Below are positions 1 through 7,996 of a stretch of 52,160 nt of DNA, one piece after another (the stretch's first letter is position 1; every line of letters starts with the position of its first letter). Both the position numbers and the translations under genes were made by a program. Origin of the DNA: a virus. Where the stretch lies: the IMG/VR virus record IMGVR_UViG_3300020204_000093, positions 1 through 52,160 of that record; one strand, 5' to 3'. The notes beneath the pieces were generated by a model, which saw only the letters and a list, made by a program, of their open reading frames with translations, ran no database searches and had not been told where the DNA came from.

Positions 1-225
1 AAAAACTGTATGCTCAATAACAATAGCCTCAACTAAATCATAGTAATCAAATAAGGCTTTTGTTTTCTTGTTAGCATCAATAACTTTAGCATAAATATCT
101 TTGCCCTCAAACATTATCTTCCCGTGATCTGATAATTTTTTATACGAGTATATGGTAAATGCTAGACTATTTGTGCTGGCATCAATTGCACAAATAACAT
201 CAGGCTGACTACTTGTTTTTATCAT
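1..225 (-). CDS. RuvC-like Holliday junction resolvase, 3' part cut by window edge
   Basis: The first 75 codons are present; the rest lies beyond position 1. The protein opens with a hydrophobic strand followed by AIDASTNSLAF (Asp15), and later has EAIVIEH (Glu71). This Asp/Glu spacing and the D-x-S-T-x-S beta-hairpin pattern are those of the RuvC/RNase H-fold resolvases, which cut four-way DNA junctions with two metal ions held by acidic residues. The ATG at 225 lies in a TAATG-like overlap with the upstream zinc-finger gene, with AAGG just before it. It is the last readable member of a recombination/nuclease set. A RuvC-fold nuclease of another type (for example a transposase-like domain) cannot be excluded from the N-terminus alone. 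Confidence 0.6.
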   Translation of the reverse strand, partial: MIKTSSQPDVICAIDASTNSLAFTIYSYKKLSDHGKIMFEGKDIYAKVIDANKKTKALFDYYDLVEAIVIEHTVF

Positions 226-496
226 TAGCCTTGTCCTTTATTTTTTTAATTGCTTTAGTTACTGCATCTGGATTTACAGAGCATGTATTACATATGGGGT
301 AATCGTTATATATTGATAGTGGCATAGAACACGACTTGCAAAGTCTTACCTTGCCCTTTCTTTTTGATCTTTTAGATTGAAGATACCTTGCAGCAATTTT
401 TTCTTTTGTTGCAAGGTCTCTACAACTAACAGAGCAGTATATTTGATATGATACTGACTGATCAAACTGTTTGTCACAAAAGTTACAGTGTCTCAC
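209..496 (-). CDS. Small double zinc-finger protein, 95 aa
   Basis: The function is not recognised. The N-terminal half has C-x2-C (CNFC) followed by YCSVSC, the layout of small treble-clef or zinc-ribbon modules often seen beside phage nucleases. The C-terminal half has a second pair, CKSC and CNTC. A very basic linker (KRSKRKGKVR) lies between them and the last 15 residues are Lys-rich, so nucleic-acid binding is likely. The start is GTG at 496 with GGAGA about six bases upstream. It overlaps the Cas4-like gene before it by 14 bases and the RuvC-like gene after it by 17 bases, so the three are probably co-translated. Confidence 0.7.
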   Translation of the reverse strand: MRHCNFCDKQFDQSVSYQIYCSVSCRDLATKEKIAARYLQSKRSKRKGKVRLCKSCSMPLSIYNDYPICNTCSVNPDAVTKAIKKIKDKANDKNK

Positions 497-1298
497 TAAG
501 AGTCTCCAGGCGAGGTAGTTTAACTACGCCTGTACCTGCAGACTCACATGCTTTTCTAATTGGGCATGACTTGCATATCTTGGAGTTGGACCTATAGTTC
601 TTGACTGGTAAAGTTCTATCTTCCCATGCCTTTCGAACTGTCCTCATCCAATCAAATGCCTGGTCTACCCACCGACGGTAATGATCGTTTACTTCTACAG
701 GAATCAAAAGAAGTTCATGATTGTTTTTATTTTCATAAATCATAACACCCTTTGGTCTCTTTAGAATCTTCATATATATAAGCAATTGCATTAGGTGGCC
801 AGTCTTGGCCGTACCCGATGTTTTTCTATACTCAAATCCTTCGTTTGGCACAGTTTTAATTTCACCAAGAAGTTCTTCCCCTTGCCAATCAAGCATTACA
901 TCTCCATACCCGAAGATTGGGGGATCGCTGTGTACAATCTTAAACTCAGTAGTTTCCTCATTATCATCATTACGATAAACTTTTGCTACTCCAGAGTCTA
1001 TCATTGCTGCTTGAATTCTTGCATGTGACAAAGTCCCATTAGTCATATTTGCTGCAGCATATGCATCAGCATTATCTTCAAATGTTTGACCATCAAATGC
1101 TAGGTACCAATATCTAGCACACTCTCCATTTCCATATGCAATAGTAGAAGGAGCAAAAGTCTTTTTGACTGTATGCTTTGGAACTCTTTTAATAGTATAG
1201 CCTTTGTTGATTTTTTCAGTAAGTTCAGCAACATTCATTGAATGAACTGGTTTTTCTTCTGGCTTTATCATAACCGTATGTAGTAAATTTTTTGTCAT
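483..1298 (-). CDS. Cas4/RecB-like PD-(D/E)XK nuclease with probable Fe-S cluster
   Basis: This 271-residue nuclease shows the full RecB/Cas4 set: His92 (SHAR), Asp133 (YGDVML), Glu146-x-Lys148 (GEIKT) and the Q-x3-Y motif (Gln171, Tyr175). Four cysteines, Cys60 before the core and Cys242, Cys245, Cys251 after it (CKSCPIRKAC), match the one-plus-three pattern that binds a 4Fe-4S cluster in Cas4, AddB and Dna2. Family members are ssDNA exonucleases or end-processing nucleases. No cas1 or cas2 and no CRISPR array is visible, so a role in phage recombination or replication is more likely than spacer acquisition. An extended -10 box sits 23 bases upstream of the ATG, so it probably opens a transcript with the two downstream genes. 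Confidence 0.85.
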   Translation of the reverse strand: MTKNLLHTVMIKPEEKPVHSMNVAELTEKINKGYTIKRVPKHTVKKTFAPSTIAYGNGECARYWYLAFDGQTFEDNADAYAAANMTNGTLSHARIQAAMIDSGVAKVYRNDDNEETTEFKIVHSDPPIFGYGDVMLDWQGEELLGEIKTVPNEGFEYRKTSGTAKTGHLMQLLIYMKILKRPKGVMIYENKNNHELLLIPVEVNDHYRRWVDQAFDWMRTVRKAWEDRTLPVKNYRSNSKICKSCPIRKACESAGTGVVKLPRLETLSETL

Positions 1299-1321
1299 TA
1301 TTTCTCGTTTCTCTTAGTATA

Positions 1322-1330
1322 AGTATATCA
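1322..1330 (-). promoter_or_regulatory. Extended -10 promoter for the Cas4-like operon
   Basis: The minus strand reads TGATATACT here, in the only gap between the 101-aa gene and the nuclease gene. A start site about seven bases further gives a leader of roughly 17 bases before the ATG at 1298. No good -35 box is seen, which is normal for an extended -10. The same motif recurs before other genes of this window. Confidence 0.55.
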
Positions 1331-1332
1331 GA

Positions 1333-1638
1333 TTATCGAATTATGTACTTTAAGGCAGAAACAAGATTGTTGATTGACTCTGCTGCCGTATAGTAAAGAT
1401 TCTTCTTTCCTCTGTCTGATTTGTCAACATTGGCCATCCATGTTGCCTTTAAGGACATTTTGGCAGCAATAGCCTGTAGACGAACAATCTCTACTGTGGC
1501 TACATTTAAAGGTATATCTGGTTTCATAATAATCTTAGCAATAAAGGTAAGTGCCGTAGTCAATTCCTCATCCTGCATGTATTCTGCAATTTCGGATAAA
1601 CCATTTACCATATCTATTGTTGTCTGTTGTTGTTCCAT
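1333..1638 (-). CDS. Hypothetical protein, 101 aa, all-helical
   Basis: Not recognised. The sequence is predicted helical throughout, acidic in the first third and more basic toward the end, with no cysteine cluster, signal peptide or membrane segment. The ATG at 1638 has a perfect GGAGG four bases upstream and shares its first base with the last base of the preceding nuclease-like gene, so the two are translationally coupled. Its place in a run of recombination genes (RecA-like, PD-(D/E)XK, Cas4-like, RuvC-like) suggests an accessory DNA-metabolism role; this rests on context only. Confidence 0.65.
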   Translation of the reverse strand: MEQQQTTIDMVNGLSEIAEYMQDEELTTALTFIAKIIMKPDIPLNVATVEIVRLQAIAAKMSLKATWMANVDKSDRGKKNLYYTAAESINNLVSALKYIIR

Positions 1639-1919
1639 TATTCCTCCATTAGTTCTTCTAGTATGCTCATTTCAATTATAGCAAGTCTTACCTTTGCATT
1701 ACCCTCGCCTATTACGACTACTATGGCTGGATCTTTTCCATTTCTTATAGCATCTGTAGTAGCCTTAGCCCAGATTTCTTTATTTAAAGTAAAAGATTTT
1801 TCAACCTCTTTAAAATCTAGAACGAAATTATTCCAAGACGCATCGCCTTTCTGAGTATTGCGCCCAGAGTTTTTATGCTGTCTTGCGCCTATTCTTTTGC
1901 TTTCACTTTTCTCTGTCAT
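1638..1919 (-). CDS. Small PD-(D/E)XK nuclease-like protein
   Basis: After a basic N-terminus (SKRIGARQHKNSGR) the protein has KGDASWNNFVLDFKEV. A Gly-Asp, then a strand ending in Asp-x-Lys, is the core signature of small PD-(D/E)XK nucleases, including archaeal-type junction resolvases and unnamed phage endonucleases. A helix and a final strand (AIVVVIGEG) complete the fold. The ATG at 1919 was chosen because AAGAAGAG lies just upstream; the longer reading begins with TTG at 1946 and adds nine basic residues. At 93 residues it is short, so it may act as a dimer. Resolvase versus generic endonuclease is undecided, and a RuvC-like gene stands nearby. Confidence 0.55.
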   Translation of the reverse strand: MTEKSESKRIGARQHKNSGRNTQKGDASWNNFVLDFKEVEKSFTLNKEIWAKATTDAIRNGKDPAIVVVIGEGNAKVRLAIIEMSILEELMEE

Positions 1920-2091
1920 TTTTTCTCTTCTTTGTTTTATATCCAACCTTAAACAAATGACATTCAGACAAGTGTTTATCTGAACACATCCAAGATGCCA
2001 TTCCTGTATCTAAATAAACTCTTACTGTTTTTACTTCTTGCTTACAAGTCTTACAAGGAAATTTTCCTTCGTAAACACTATAGTTAGCCAT
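1903..2091 (-). CDS. Small zinc-binding protein, 62 aa
   Basis: Unrecognised small protein with one C-x2-C pair near the start (CKTC, residues 13-16) and a second cysteine pair (Cys36 and Cys44) that could complete a zinc site. The C-terminus is strongly basic (KTKKRKNDREK), fitting nucleic-acid contact. It overlaps the 3' end of the RecA-like gene by eight bases and the next gene by 17 bases. Shine-Dalgarno support is weak, so it is probably translated by coupling to the recombinase gene. Confidence 0.6.
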   Translation of the reverse strand: MANYSVYEGKFPCKTCKQEVKTVRVYLDTGMASWMCSDKHLSECHLFKVGYKTKKRKNDREK

Positions 2092-3094
2092 TTAGTTTAT
2101 TCTTGATAAATTCTTGCAAGTCAAGATCCTCTCTTACACGATTAACAAATGCTTCTTTACCCTGGACCTTTGTGCCATCTGGCAAAAGATACCATGCTCC
2201 TGTACGCTCTACAATTCCGTTTAACTCTGCTGTAGTAACTAAATCTCCAATAGTATCTAGCCCGAGATTGTCTCCTCTGAAATAAAAATCATATTCTCCA
2301 GATTGGAAGCCTGGAGATGTTTTTGAAAATTGCAATTCCCATTTCACAGTTCTACCAATCTTTTCTTCAATTAACTTATCCCCTACTTTAATTTTTCCTT
2401 TAATCGCTTGATTGTCTGACTCGGAACTAAACAACTTAATAATGCAAGAAGAATAAAACTTAGTAGCCTGACCACCAGAAGGCTGCTGGCTAGTATACAT
2501 AGCATTAATGTTATTACGAGACTGGCTAATAAGGACAAGCAAAGTAGGCTTAACTTTATTGTTAGCATAATTAAGCATTTTCCATGCGTTACTAAAGTCA
2601 CGAGATTCTGCTCCAATCTGCTTTGTATTTTCCAAAGGCTTCATTTCATCAGTGTCCTTTTCAAAATAAATTGCAGGAAGCAATGATGTAATAGAGTCTA
2701 CCACGATTAAATCAACACCCGCATTCATAAGTGCTACACCAACATCGACCATATCACTAATAGTTCTAGCCTGTGAGTAGATCAATTTTTCTGGATCTAC
2801 CCCCATTTTACGAGCCCAGTCTTCTGAATAAGACATTTCAGAATCAATCCATGCACACAACCTACCCTCTGCCTGTGCTAAAGCAATCATTTGAAGGCAC
2901 ATAGAGGACTTTGCAGAGGACTTTGATCCCCAGATAAGAACCTGCCTGCCGTAAGGCAAACCACCACCCAATGCTCTGTTTAGACCATAACTTGATGTTG
3001 GCTGATACTCATAGTTGACACCTACGCCACTACCTAATCTTTTTCTTAACCTAGGGTCTAACTGTGCTAACGCTTCTTCTATACTAACTGACAT
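2084..3094 (-). CDS. recA: RecA/UvsX-like recombinase
   Basis: This 336-residue RecA-fold ATPase has a P-loop GSKSSAKSS (residues 56-64), a Walker B strand DLIVVDS (Asp133), and a glutamine-containing segment ISQSRNN followed by a glycine-rich loop (PSGGQATKF) that resemble the motif 3 and DNA-binding loop 2 of RecA proteins. It would coat ssDNA and drive strand exchange, supporting recombination-dependent replication and repair. The P-loop has Ala61 where the usual G-x4-G-K-[ST] has glycine. The C-terminal 60 residues look like a phage-specific DNA-binding region. The ATG at 3094 has GGAGG seven bases upstream, inside the 3' end of the polymerase gene (11-base overlap). UvsX-type rather than bacterial RecA is possible; the family assignment is secure. 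Confidence 0.9.
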   Translation of the reverse strand: MSVSIEEALAQLDPRLRKRLGSGVGVNYEYQPTSSYGLNRALGGGLPYGRQVLIWGSKSSAKSSMCLQMIALAQAEGRLCAWIDSEMSYSEDWARKMGVDPEKLIYSQARTISDMVDVGVALMNAGVDLIVVDSITSLLPAIYFEKDTDEMKPLENTKQIGAESRDFSNAWKMLNYANNKVKPTLLVLISQSRNNINAMYTSQQPSGGQATKFYSSCIIKLFSSESDNQAIKGKIKVGDKLIEEKIGRTVKWELQFSKTSPGFQSGEYDFYFRGDNLGLDTIGDLVTTAELNGIVERTGAWYLLPDGTKVQGKEAFVNRVREDLDLQEFIKNKLNG

Positions 3095-6000
3095 TTACAT
3101 CCTCCAATATCACTGTTCCGTCTTTGGTCTTACCAAATTCAAATTTATATGCATTGCCTTCTTTAACATGCATATACGCTTTTGCAAAAGATGTAGGAAA
3201 TACTGTTATTGAATGAAGATCTCTCTTGGTATCTGCTAGGGTAAGTGAAGCCATTCTTTTTCCATTCTTGGTTGTTCTAGGTTTAAATGATATAACAAAC
3301 ATTTCATTATCTTTATATGGCAACATTCTGTAATTTAAAAACTTAACCAATGCTGCACCAGAATTTTTTATTTCATCAGCAGGAACTGCAGACACAATCC
3401 TGTTATTATCACAAAGGACCAAATAAGAACGACCTGTCTCAATAGTCGTATTTTCATCATCAAATACACCGACAGACCCAGTTTTGTCCAAAATTTCAAC
3501 TCTAGACCACCCTTTCCCTCTCTTAATTGATTTTACCATACCCAGAAAAATATAGCAACCCTTATCATCAAAATCTACTATATCTTGAATAAAAGCATAA
3601 TAGTGAGAGGGAATGGTAATATTAAACTCTGGAAGGTTTAAATACTCATAAAGGTTTTCTTTAATTGTTTTATCATCCCTTGGGTTATCTGGAAATGTTG
3701 CAGCACCAATAGCCTTTAGTGCTTGAAGTGCCCTGCTGTTTACACCATTTCCCTTAGTAAATGTGAACGCTTCAAGTTCTGCATAAGACTTAAAAGGTCG
3801 TGCCTGTATATATCGTTCTGCAATCTTATCAGATATAAATTTGATTGCCGTGAGTCCGAACCGAATACCCTTACCCTCAATTTTAAAATCAATATCCGAA
3901 TCATTAATATGAGGTAGTTTAACGACAATGCCCATTCTTTTCGCTTCAATAAGATATTCAGTTCTCGCATCTTTATCTCCTTCATTTTTAAGCACTGAGT
4001 ACATAAACTCAAGTGGGTAATAATACTTTAACCATGCAGTCCAATACGATAGTGTTGAATATGCTACTGCGTGTGACTTGTTAAATGAGTACCCTGCGTG
4101 AGCCTCAAAGTCATGCCACAGATCACGAGCAGCATTTGGAGCAATAAACCTAGATGCTCCTTCTACGAACCTCTCTTTAAACTGATCAAATTCTTTAGCA
4201 TCTTTTTTCTTTCCAATAATCTTTCTAACTTTATCTGCTTCCGACATGGACATACCGCCAAGGTGTACGCATGCTTGCATAACCTGTTCCTGGTAAAGAA
4301 TACAGCCATATGTGTCCTCCGTAAACTCTTTTAATACTTGGTGGGTATATCCAATATTTTGACGACCATGCTTGCGTTCAATATAATCTTTCCCAATTGT
4401 ATTCATTGCACCTGGGCGAACAAGAGCATTTGATGCTGCAAGTTCGGCAAGATTTTTTACACCCATTTTAATAAGAAGATTAGTATATGGCGCTGCTTCA
4501 CATTGAAACACACCCTTTGTGTGTCCATCAGAAAGCATTTGATAAACATTGGTATCGTCCATTTTTATTTTAAGAAGGTCTATCTTTTTGCCATTTCTAT
4601 CTTTAATAATATCAATAGTATCTTTTAAGACAGACAATGTTTTAAGGCCTAGTGCGTCAATTTTAATAAGGCCAATTTTTTCAGCCTCTTCCATGTCAAT
4701 ACCAACCACTGGAATACGATCATCAGATCCAGCAGAAGAGCGAGTCTCTAGTGGTGCATATCTAAAGATTGGATCTTTGCTAGTAACCACACCAGCAGCA
4801 TGGATGCCAGTGCCCCTAATACGACCTCGAAGTTGTTCTCCATATATTTCCACTTCTGGATACTTTTCACGGAACTCTAGTGTTGATTTTGATGTACAGT
4901 AGTCATCCCAAGAATCAACAGTTTTTAATACTTTGTTTACATCTGACAGAGGTATATTTAAAACTCTAGCAACATCTCTTACTATTCCTTTTCCAGTAAA
5001 TTGTAAAAATGTAGCAATAGAAGCAACATGCCTATATTGTCTGACAAGATAATCTTTTACTTCTTCACGACGAGTATCTTGAATATCTGTATCAATATCA
5101 GGAAAGTCATTACGCTCTGGATTAATAAATCGGAAAAACAAAAGATTATGTTCTATTGGATCAATGTCAGTAATTCCTAGGGCATAGCAAACCAAAGATC
5201 CAGCAGAAGATCCTCGACCTGGACCAACTAGAATGTCTTCTTTCTTTGCCCAGTTAATCATATTGCTAACAACCAAAAAGTATGGAGCGAATTTTTTTTC
5301 ACGAATAATCAATAACTCTTCTTCAAGTCTTTGTTCATATATATCGTTTCCAAGCCAGTTGCTATTTAATCTCTTTTCTTCTAAACCTGCAAATGCTAAA
5401 TCTGCCAACTCTTGATCTGGATTTCTATATTGTACTGGCAAAAGGTTTAAGCCTTCTTGTATATCGTAATCCTCTATCATGTTTGCCAATTCTATTGTGT
5501 TTGAGTATATGTCTTCCCTATCTATACCCTGAGACTCCATGGCTGACTTCATTTCTTCATAAGACAACAAATGTATATCAAACTTGTTAAATGTTACTTC
5601 TCTGTCTTTGCCATATAATAAATCTAGTCTGTCCATCATACATGAACACTTTGCTGACTTTGCATAAGAAACATCTTTGGAAACCTTTGCGTGAGCATTC
5701 ATGATAAGTTTAAACTCTTGAATCTCTTTTTGTCCTGGATGTGAATGATGACAATCTGGAGTCACGATAGCCTTAATATTAAACTCGTCTGCCAAATCAA
5801 GAAGATATTTGTTTATGTGTGCTTGGTTGTGTGGCATTACCTCAATATAATAATCACTGCCAAATTGATCCTTAAACCATGTTATGTACTTCTTAGCAAG
5901 GGCAAACTCTTCTTCTTCTAATGCTTTTACTAAAACGCTACTTGGACATGCAGATGAAACTATAATACCTTCTTTGTATTTTTCTAATACCTTAAAATCA

Positions 6001-6371
6001 AATCTAGGCTTTTTAAAAAAACCATCTGTCCATGCTAATTCGCTAATCTTGTTTAGATTTTCTAAACCTATTTTATTCTTGGCTAGAAGGATAATATGGT
6101 TATAAACAAGATCTTGCTGACCCTGCCTTTCAGACTTATCTCTTTTATCAGATATGTCTGCACACATGTATCCTTCTAGACCAAGAATTGGCTTAATGCC
6201 CTTTGCTTTTGCAACTCGATACAGTTCTCTATGCCCAGATAATGTTCCGTGATCCGTGATAGCCAATGCTGGCATACCAAGTTCAACTGCTCGGTCTACT
6301 AATTCTTCTGGAGTAGCAATCCCATCAAAAAGACTAAAATGGGTATGGACATGTAAGCCTACGTAGTTCAT
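3084..6371 (-). CDS. dnaE: DnaE-type DNA polymerase III alpha subunit
   Basis: This is the replicative polymerase, 1095 residues (E. coli DnaE is about 1160). The N-terminal PHP domain keeps its metal ligands: HVHTH (7-11), DHGTLSGH (from Asp40), Glu66, His92, and PDCHHSH near 205-211. The palm has GPGRGSSAGS (383-392) and PDIDTDI (424-430) with catalytic Asp425 and Asp427; the third Asp lies in IKIDALGL. Thumb, fingers and an OB-fold (YIFLGMVKSIKRGKGW) follow. An intact PHP site implies built-in 3'-5' proofreading, as in mycobacterial DnaE1. The gene starts two bases after the SSB stop and overlaps recA. Phages with DnaE instead of PolA/PolB polymerases are a minority. No beta clamp or clamp loader is in this window, so the host's may be used. 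Confidence 0.95.
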   Translation of the reverse strand: MNYVGLHVHTHFSLFDGIATPEELVDRAVELGMPALAITDHGTLSGHRELYRVAKAKGIKPILGLEGYMCADISDKRDKSERQGQQDLVYNHIILLAKNKIGLENLNKISELAWTDGFFKKPRFDFKVLEKYKEGIIVSSACPSSVLVKALEEEEFALAKKYITWFKDQFGSDYYIEVMPHNQAHINKYLLDLADEFNIKAIVTPDCHHSHPGQKEIQEFKLIMNAHAKVSKDVSYAKSAKCSCMMDRLDLLYGKDREVTFNKFDIHLLSYEEMKSAMESQGIDREDIYSNTIELANMIEDYDIQEGLNLLPVQYRNPDQELADLAFAGLEEKRLNSNWLGNDIYEQRLEEELLIIREKKFAPYFLVVSNMINWAKKEDILVGPGRGSSAGSLVCYALGITDIDPIEHNLLFFRFINPERNDFPDIDTDIQDTRREEVKDYLVRQYRHVASIATFLQFTGKGIVRDVARVLNIPLSDVNKVLKTVDSWDDYCTSKSTLEFREKYPEVEIYGEQLRGRIRGTGIHAAGVVTSKDPIFRYAPLETRSSAGSDDRIPVVGIDMEEAEKIGLIKIDALGLKTLSVLKDTIDIIKDRNGKKIDLLKIKMDDTNVYQMLSDGHTKGVFQCEAAPYTNLLIKMGVKNLAELAASNALVRPGAMNTIGKDYIERKHGRQNIGYTHQVLKEFTEDTYGCILYQEQVMQACVHLGGMSMSEADKVRKIIGKKKDAKEFDQFKERFVEGASRFIAPNAARDLWHDFEAHAGYSFNKSHAVAYSTLSYWTAWLKYYYPLEFMYSVLKNEGDKDARTEYLIEAKRMGIVVKLPHINDSDIDFKIEGKGIRFGLTAIKFISDKIAERYIQARPFKSYAELEAFTFTKGNGVNSRALQALKAIGAATFPDNPRDDKTIKENLYEYLNLPEFNITIPSHYYAFIQDIVDFDDKGCYIFLGMVKSIKRGKGWSRVEILDKTGSVGVFDDENTTIETGRSYLVLCDNNRIVSAVPADEIKNSGAALVKFLNYRMLPYKDNEMFVISFKPRTTKNGKRMASLTLADTKRDLHSITVFPTSFAKAYMHVKEGNAYKFEFGKTKDGTVILEDVNVS

Positions 6372-6372
6372 C

Positions 6373-7029
6373 TTACCAATCAGTATTGGTAGACGATGTT
6401 ACGGATGGACTGTCAAAGCCTAGGTAGAACGCTTCTTGTTCCGCATATGGAATCTTTTTTAGTGCTGACTCCAACGGATAAGGCTCGATATCTTTCCAAT
6501 CGAATGGCTCCTTATCTGGTGCTGATGGAATTAGTGTGTAATTGGTTTCAGTTCCCTGTCCATTACGCTTTAATTTCCACACTACATTTGAGATGCTTCC
6601 TGTTTCAAGAGCATACTCACGAATTGTGTTAAATGATGATTGTTTACTGATACCCATTGACCAGATAGCAACGTATGGTGCTTCGATACCGTCGTCTACT
6701 AAGACGTTACAATAAAAACGAAGACGGCCACGCCATCCAGCCTTTGGATCTTTGCGATGCATTTCTTCTGCCCAGTCACGGCCTTCTGATTCCATAGTGT
6801 CTACAGCCTTGCGCTTATAGTCTTTTGGATTAACATGTTCCTTAACAACAAGTGCTAGGCCACGCTTTTCGCTATAATTTGCAGAATCCTCATCTAGTTC
6901 TTCGATGAAGCGAATCTTTACAGATTGTCCATCTGCAAGTTTTAGCCACTTTACCTTTGGTCCATCATTTTCATATTTTGGTCTGTCGAGCAGGGCATTA
7001 ATGTTTTTGATTCCCTTTACAATGCTCAT
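6373..7029 (-). CDS. Phage single-stranded DNA-binding protein (gp32-like)
   Basis: The 218-residue protein has the layout of phage gp32-type SSBs: a short basic N-terminus, then strands KVKWLKLADGQSVKIRF forming the start of an OB fold, a charged helical insertion, GRLRFYCNVLVDDG, and SMGISKQSSFNTIREYA followed by WKLKRNG. These are the conserved gp32-like segments, while the zinc-binding cysteines of T4 gp32 are absent (one cysteine only). It should coat ssDNA at the fork and interact with polymerase, primase and recombinase. The ATG at 7029 is preceded by AAAGGAG at good spacing. It lies between primase and polymerase, as expected for a replication operon. Confidence 0.8.
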   Translation of the reverse strand: MSIVKGIKNINALLDRPKYENDGPKVKWLKLADGQSVKIRFIEELDEDSANYSEKRGLALVVKEHVNPKDYKRKAVDTMESEGRDWAEEMHRKDPKAGWRGRLRFYCNVLVDDGIEAPYVAIWSMGISKQSSFNTIREYALETGSISNVVWKLKRNGQGTETNYTLIPSAPDKEPFDWKDIEPYPLESALKKIPYAEQEAFYLGFDSPSVTSSTNTDW

Positions 7030-7051
7030 ATATTTCTCCTTTGTGTTTGTA

Positions 7052-7996
7052 TTAGTTTAGCATAGACTCTATGCTTTTGTCAAACGAAAATCCTAAACTT
7101 TTAATCTCTTCGTCTGGCATATCGCCTATGTCTTTATATTGTTTGTTTATTTTAATAACAGAAACACGAGAGCCAAGCCTTTCAACTATCCTGTCTTTCA
7201 TGTTTCCTCCTGCTTCATCATTATCTGCAACAACAAAAATGTTGTTAAAATATTTTTGAAGCAATTCTATTTGTTTGTTCGATACATTCGCTCCCAATGT
7301 TGCGATTGCAGGAATTCCTAGTTGGTCTAGTCTTATAGCATCAAAAGAAGACTCAACTATATATACCTTATCAGACTTCTTTACACGATGCAAATTAAAA
7401 AGGGTTTTGCTTTTTGGTAGTCCTGGTGTATTCTTAAAATCTTTTCCTTCAACAGATCTTCCAACAAATCCTAACAATATTCCGTCTGGGCTATGAACTG
7501 GAACTGTAACCATGTCTTGCTTTTCTGAATACCCCAAAGAGAACTTGCTACAAGAATTTTGTGTTATTTTACGATATGCAAAATAGTTTTTAGGCCTATC
7601 TAAAGAAATAAGATTATTATGTAAGCGTTTAATTATTAACTCATCAAACGGCTTATATTTTTCTTTCTCAACCAATGCACGATCAATTTCTACTGCAAGA
7701 TTGCTAACCTTCTCTTTGCTTTTTATAAATCTTGCTGCCTCAAAATATGTTCTGCCAGAAGTGTGCATTACTAATTCTATAAGATCTGCAGATTTTTGAC
7801 AAGAAAAACAAAAGAACATTCCGCTATTTTTTTGTACTTCTCCTGCTGGCGTTCTGTGATTATTATGAAACGGACAAAATATTATAAAGTCAGCATCTAG
7901 TTCAGACTCTATGTTTATGCCCGACCCCGCAAGGACTCGCTTGACCTGTTCTGCGGTATAGGAATTGGATTGGTTCCATCTACCCCTGCTATCCAT
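7052..7996 (-). CDS. dnaG: DnaG-type primase
   Basis: This 314-residue primase makes RNA primers for the fork. The zinc-binding domain has Cys41, His44, Cys63 and Cys66 (CPFH ... CFSC). The TOPRIM catalytic core has Glu215 (YIVESSFDA) and Asp258-x-Asp260 (VVADNDEAGG). It is shorter than bacterial DnaG (about 580 aa) because the C-terminal helicase-interaction domain is missing, which is common in phages. The ATG at 7996 has AAGGAAG upstream and lies 82 bases inside the preceding gene; the zinc finger begins at residue 41, so a later start is unlikely. Helicase, primase, SSB and polymerase follow one another, so this is the replisome operon. Confidence 0.92.
   Translation of the reverse strand: MDSRGRWNQSNSYTAEQVKRVLAGSGINIESELDADFIIFCPFHNNHRTPAGEVQKNSGMFFCFSCQKSADLIELVMHTSGRTYFEAARFIKSKEKVSNLAVEIDRALVEKEKYKPFDELIIKRLHNNLISLDRPKNYFAYRKITQNSCSKFSLGYSEKQDMVTVPVHSPDGILLGFVGRSVEGKDFKNTPGLPKSKTLFNLHRVKKSDKVYIVESSFDAIRLDQLGIPAIATLGANVSNKQIELLQKYFNNIFVVADNDEAGGNMKDRIVERLGSRVSVIKINKQYKDIGDMPDEEIKSLGFSFDKSIESMLN

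Noticed and set aside
483-1298. Cas4-like gene as sign of a CRISPR adaptation module
   Set aside because: No cas1, cas2, leader or repeat array is visible; a stand-alone phage Cas4-like nuclease is the simpler reading.
1638-1946. TTG start for the small PD-(D/E)XK protein
   Set aside because: ATG 1919 has a purine-rich ribosome site at normal distance; the TTG reading only adds basic residues.
2383-2616. 77-codon minus-strand frame inside the RecA-like gene
   Set aside because: It is an out-of-frame shadow with hydrophobic low-complexity sequence and no ribosome site; the recombinase frame is clear.
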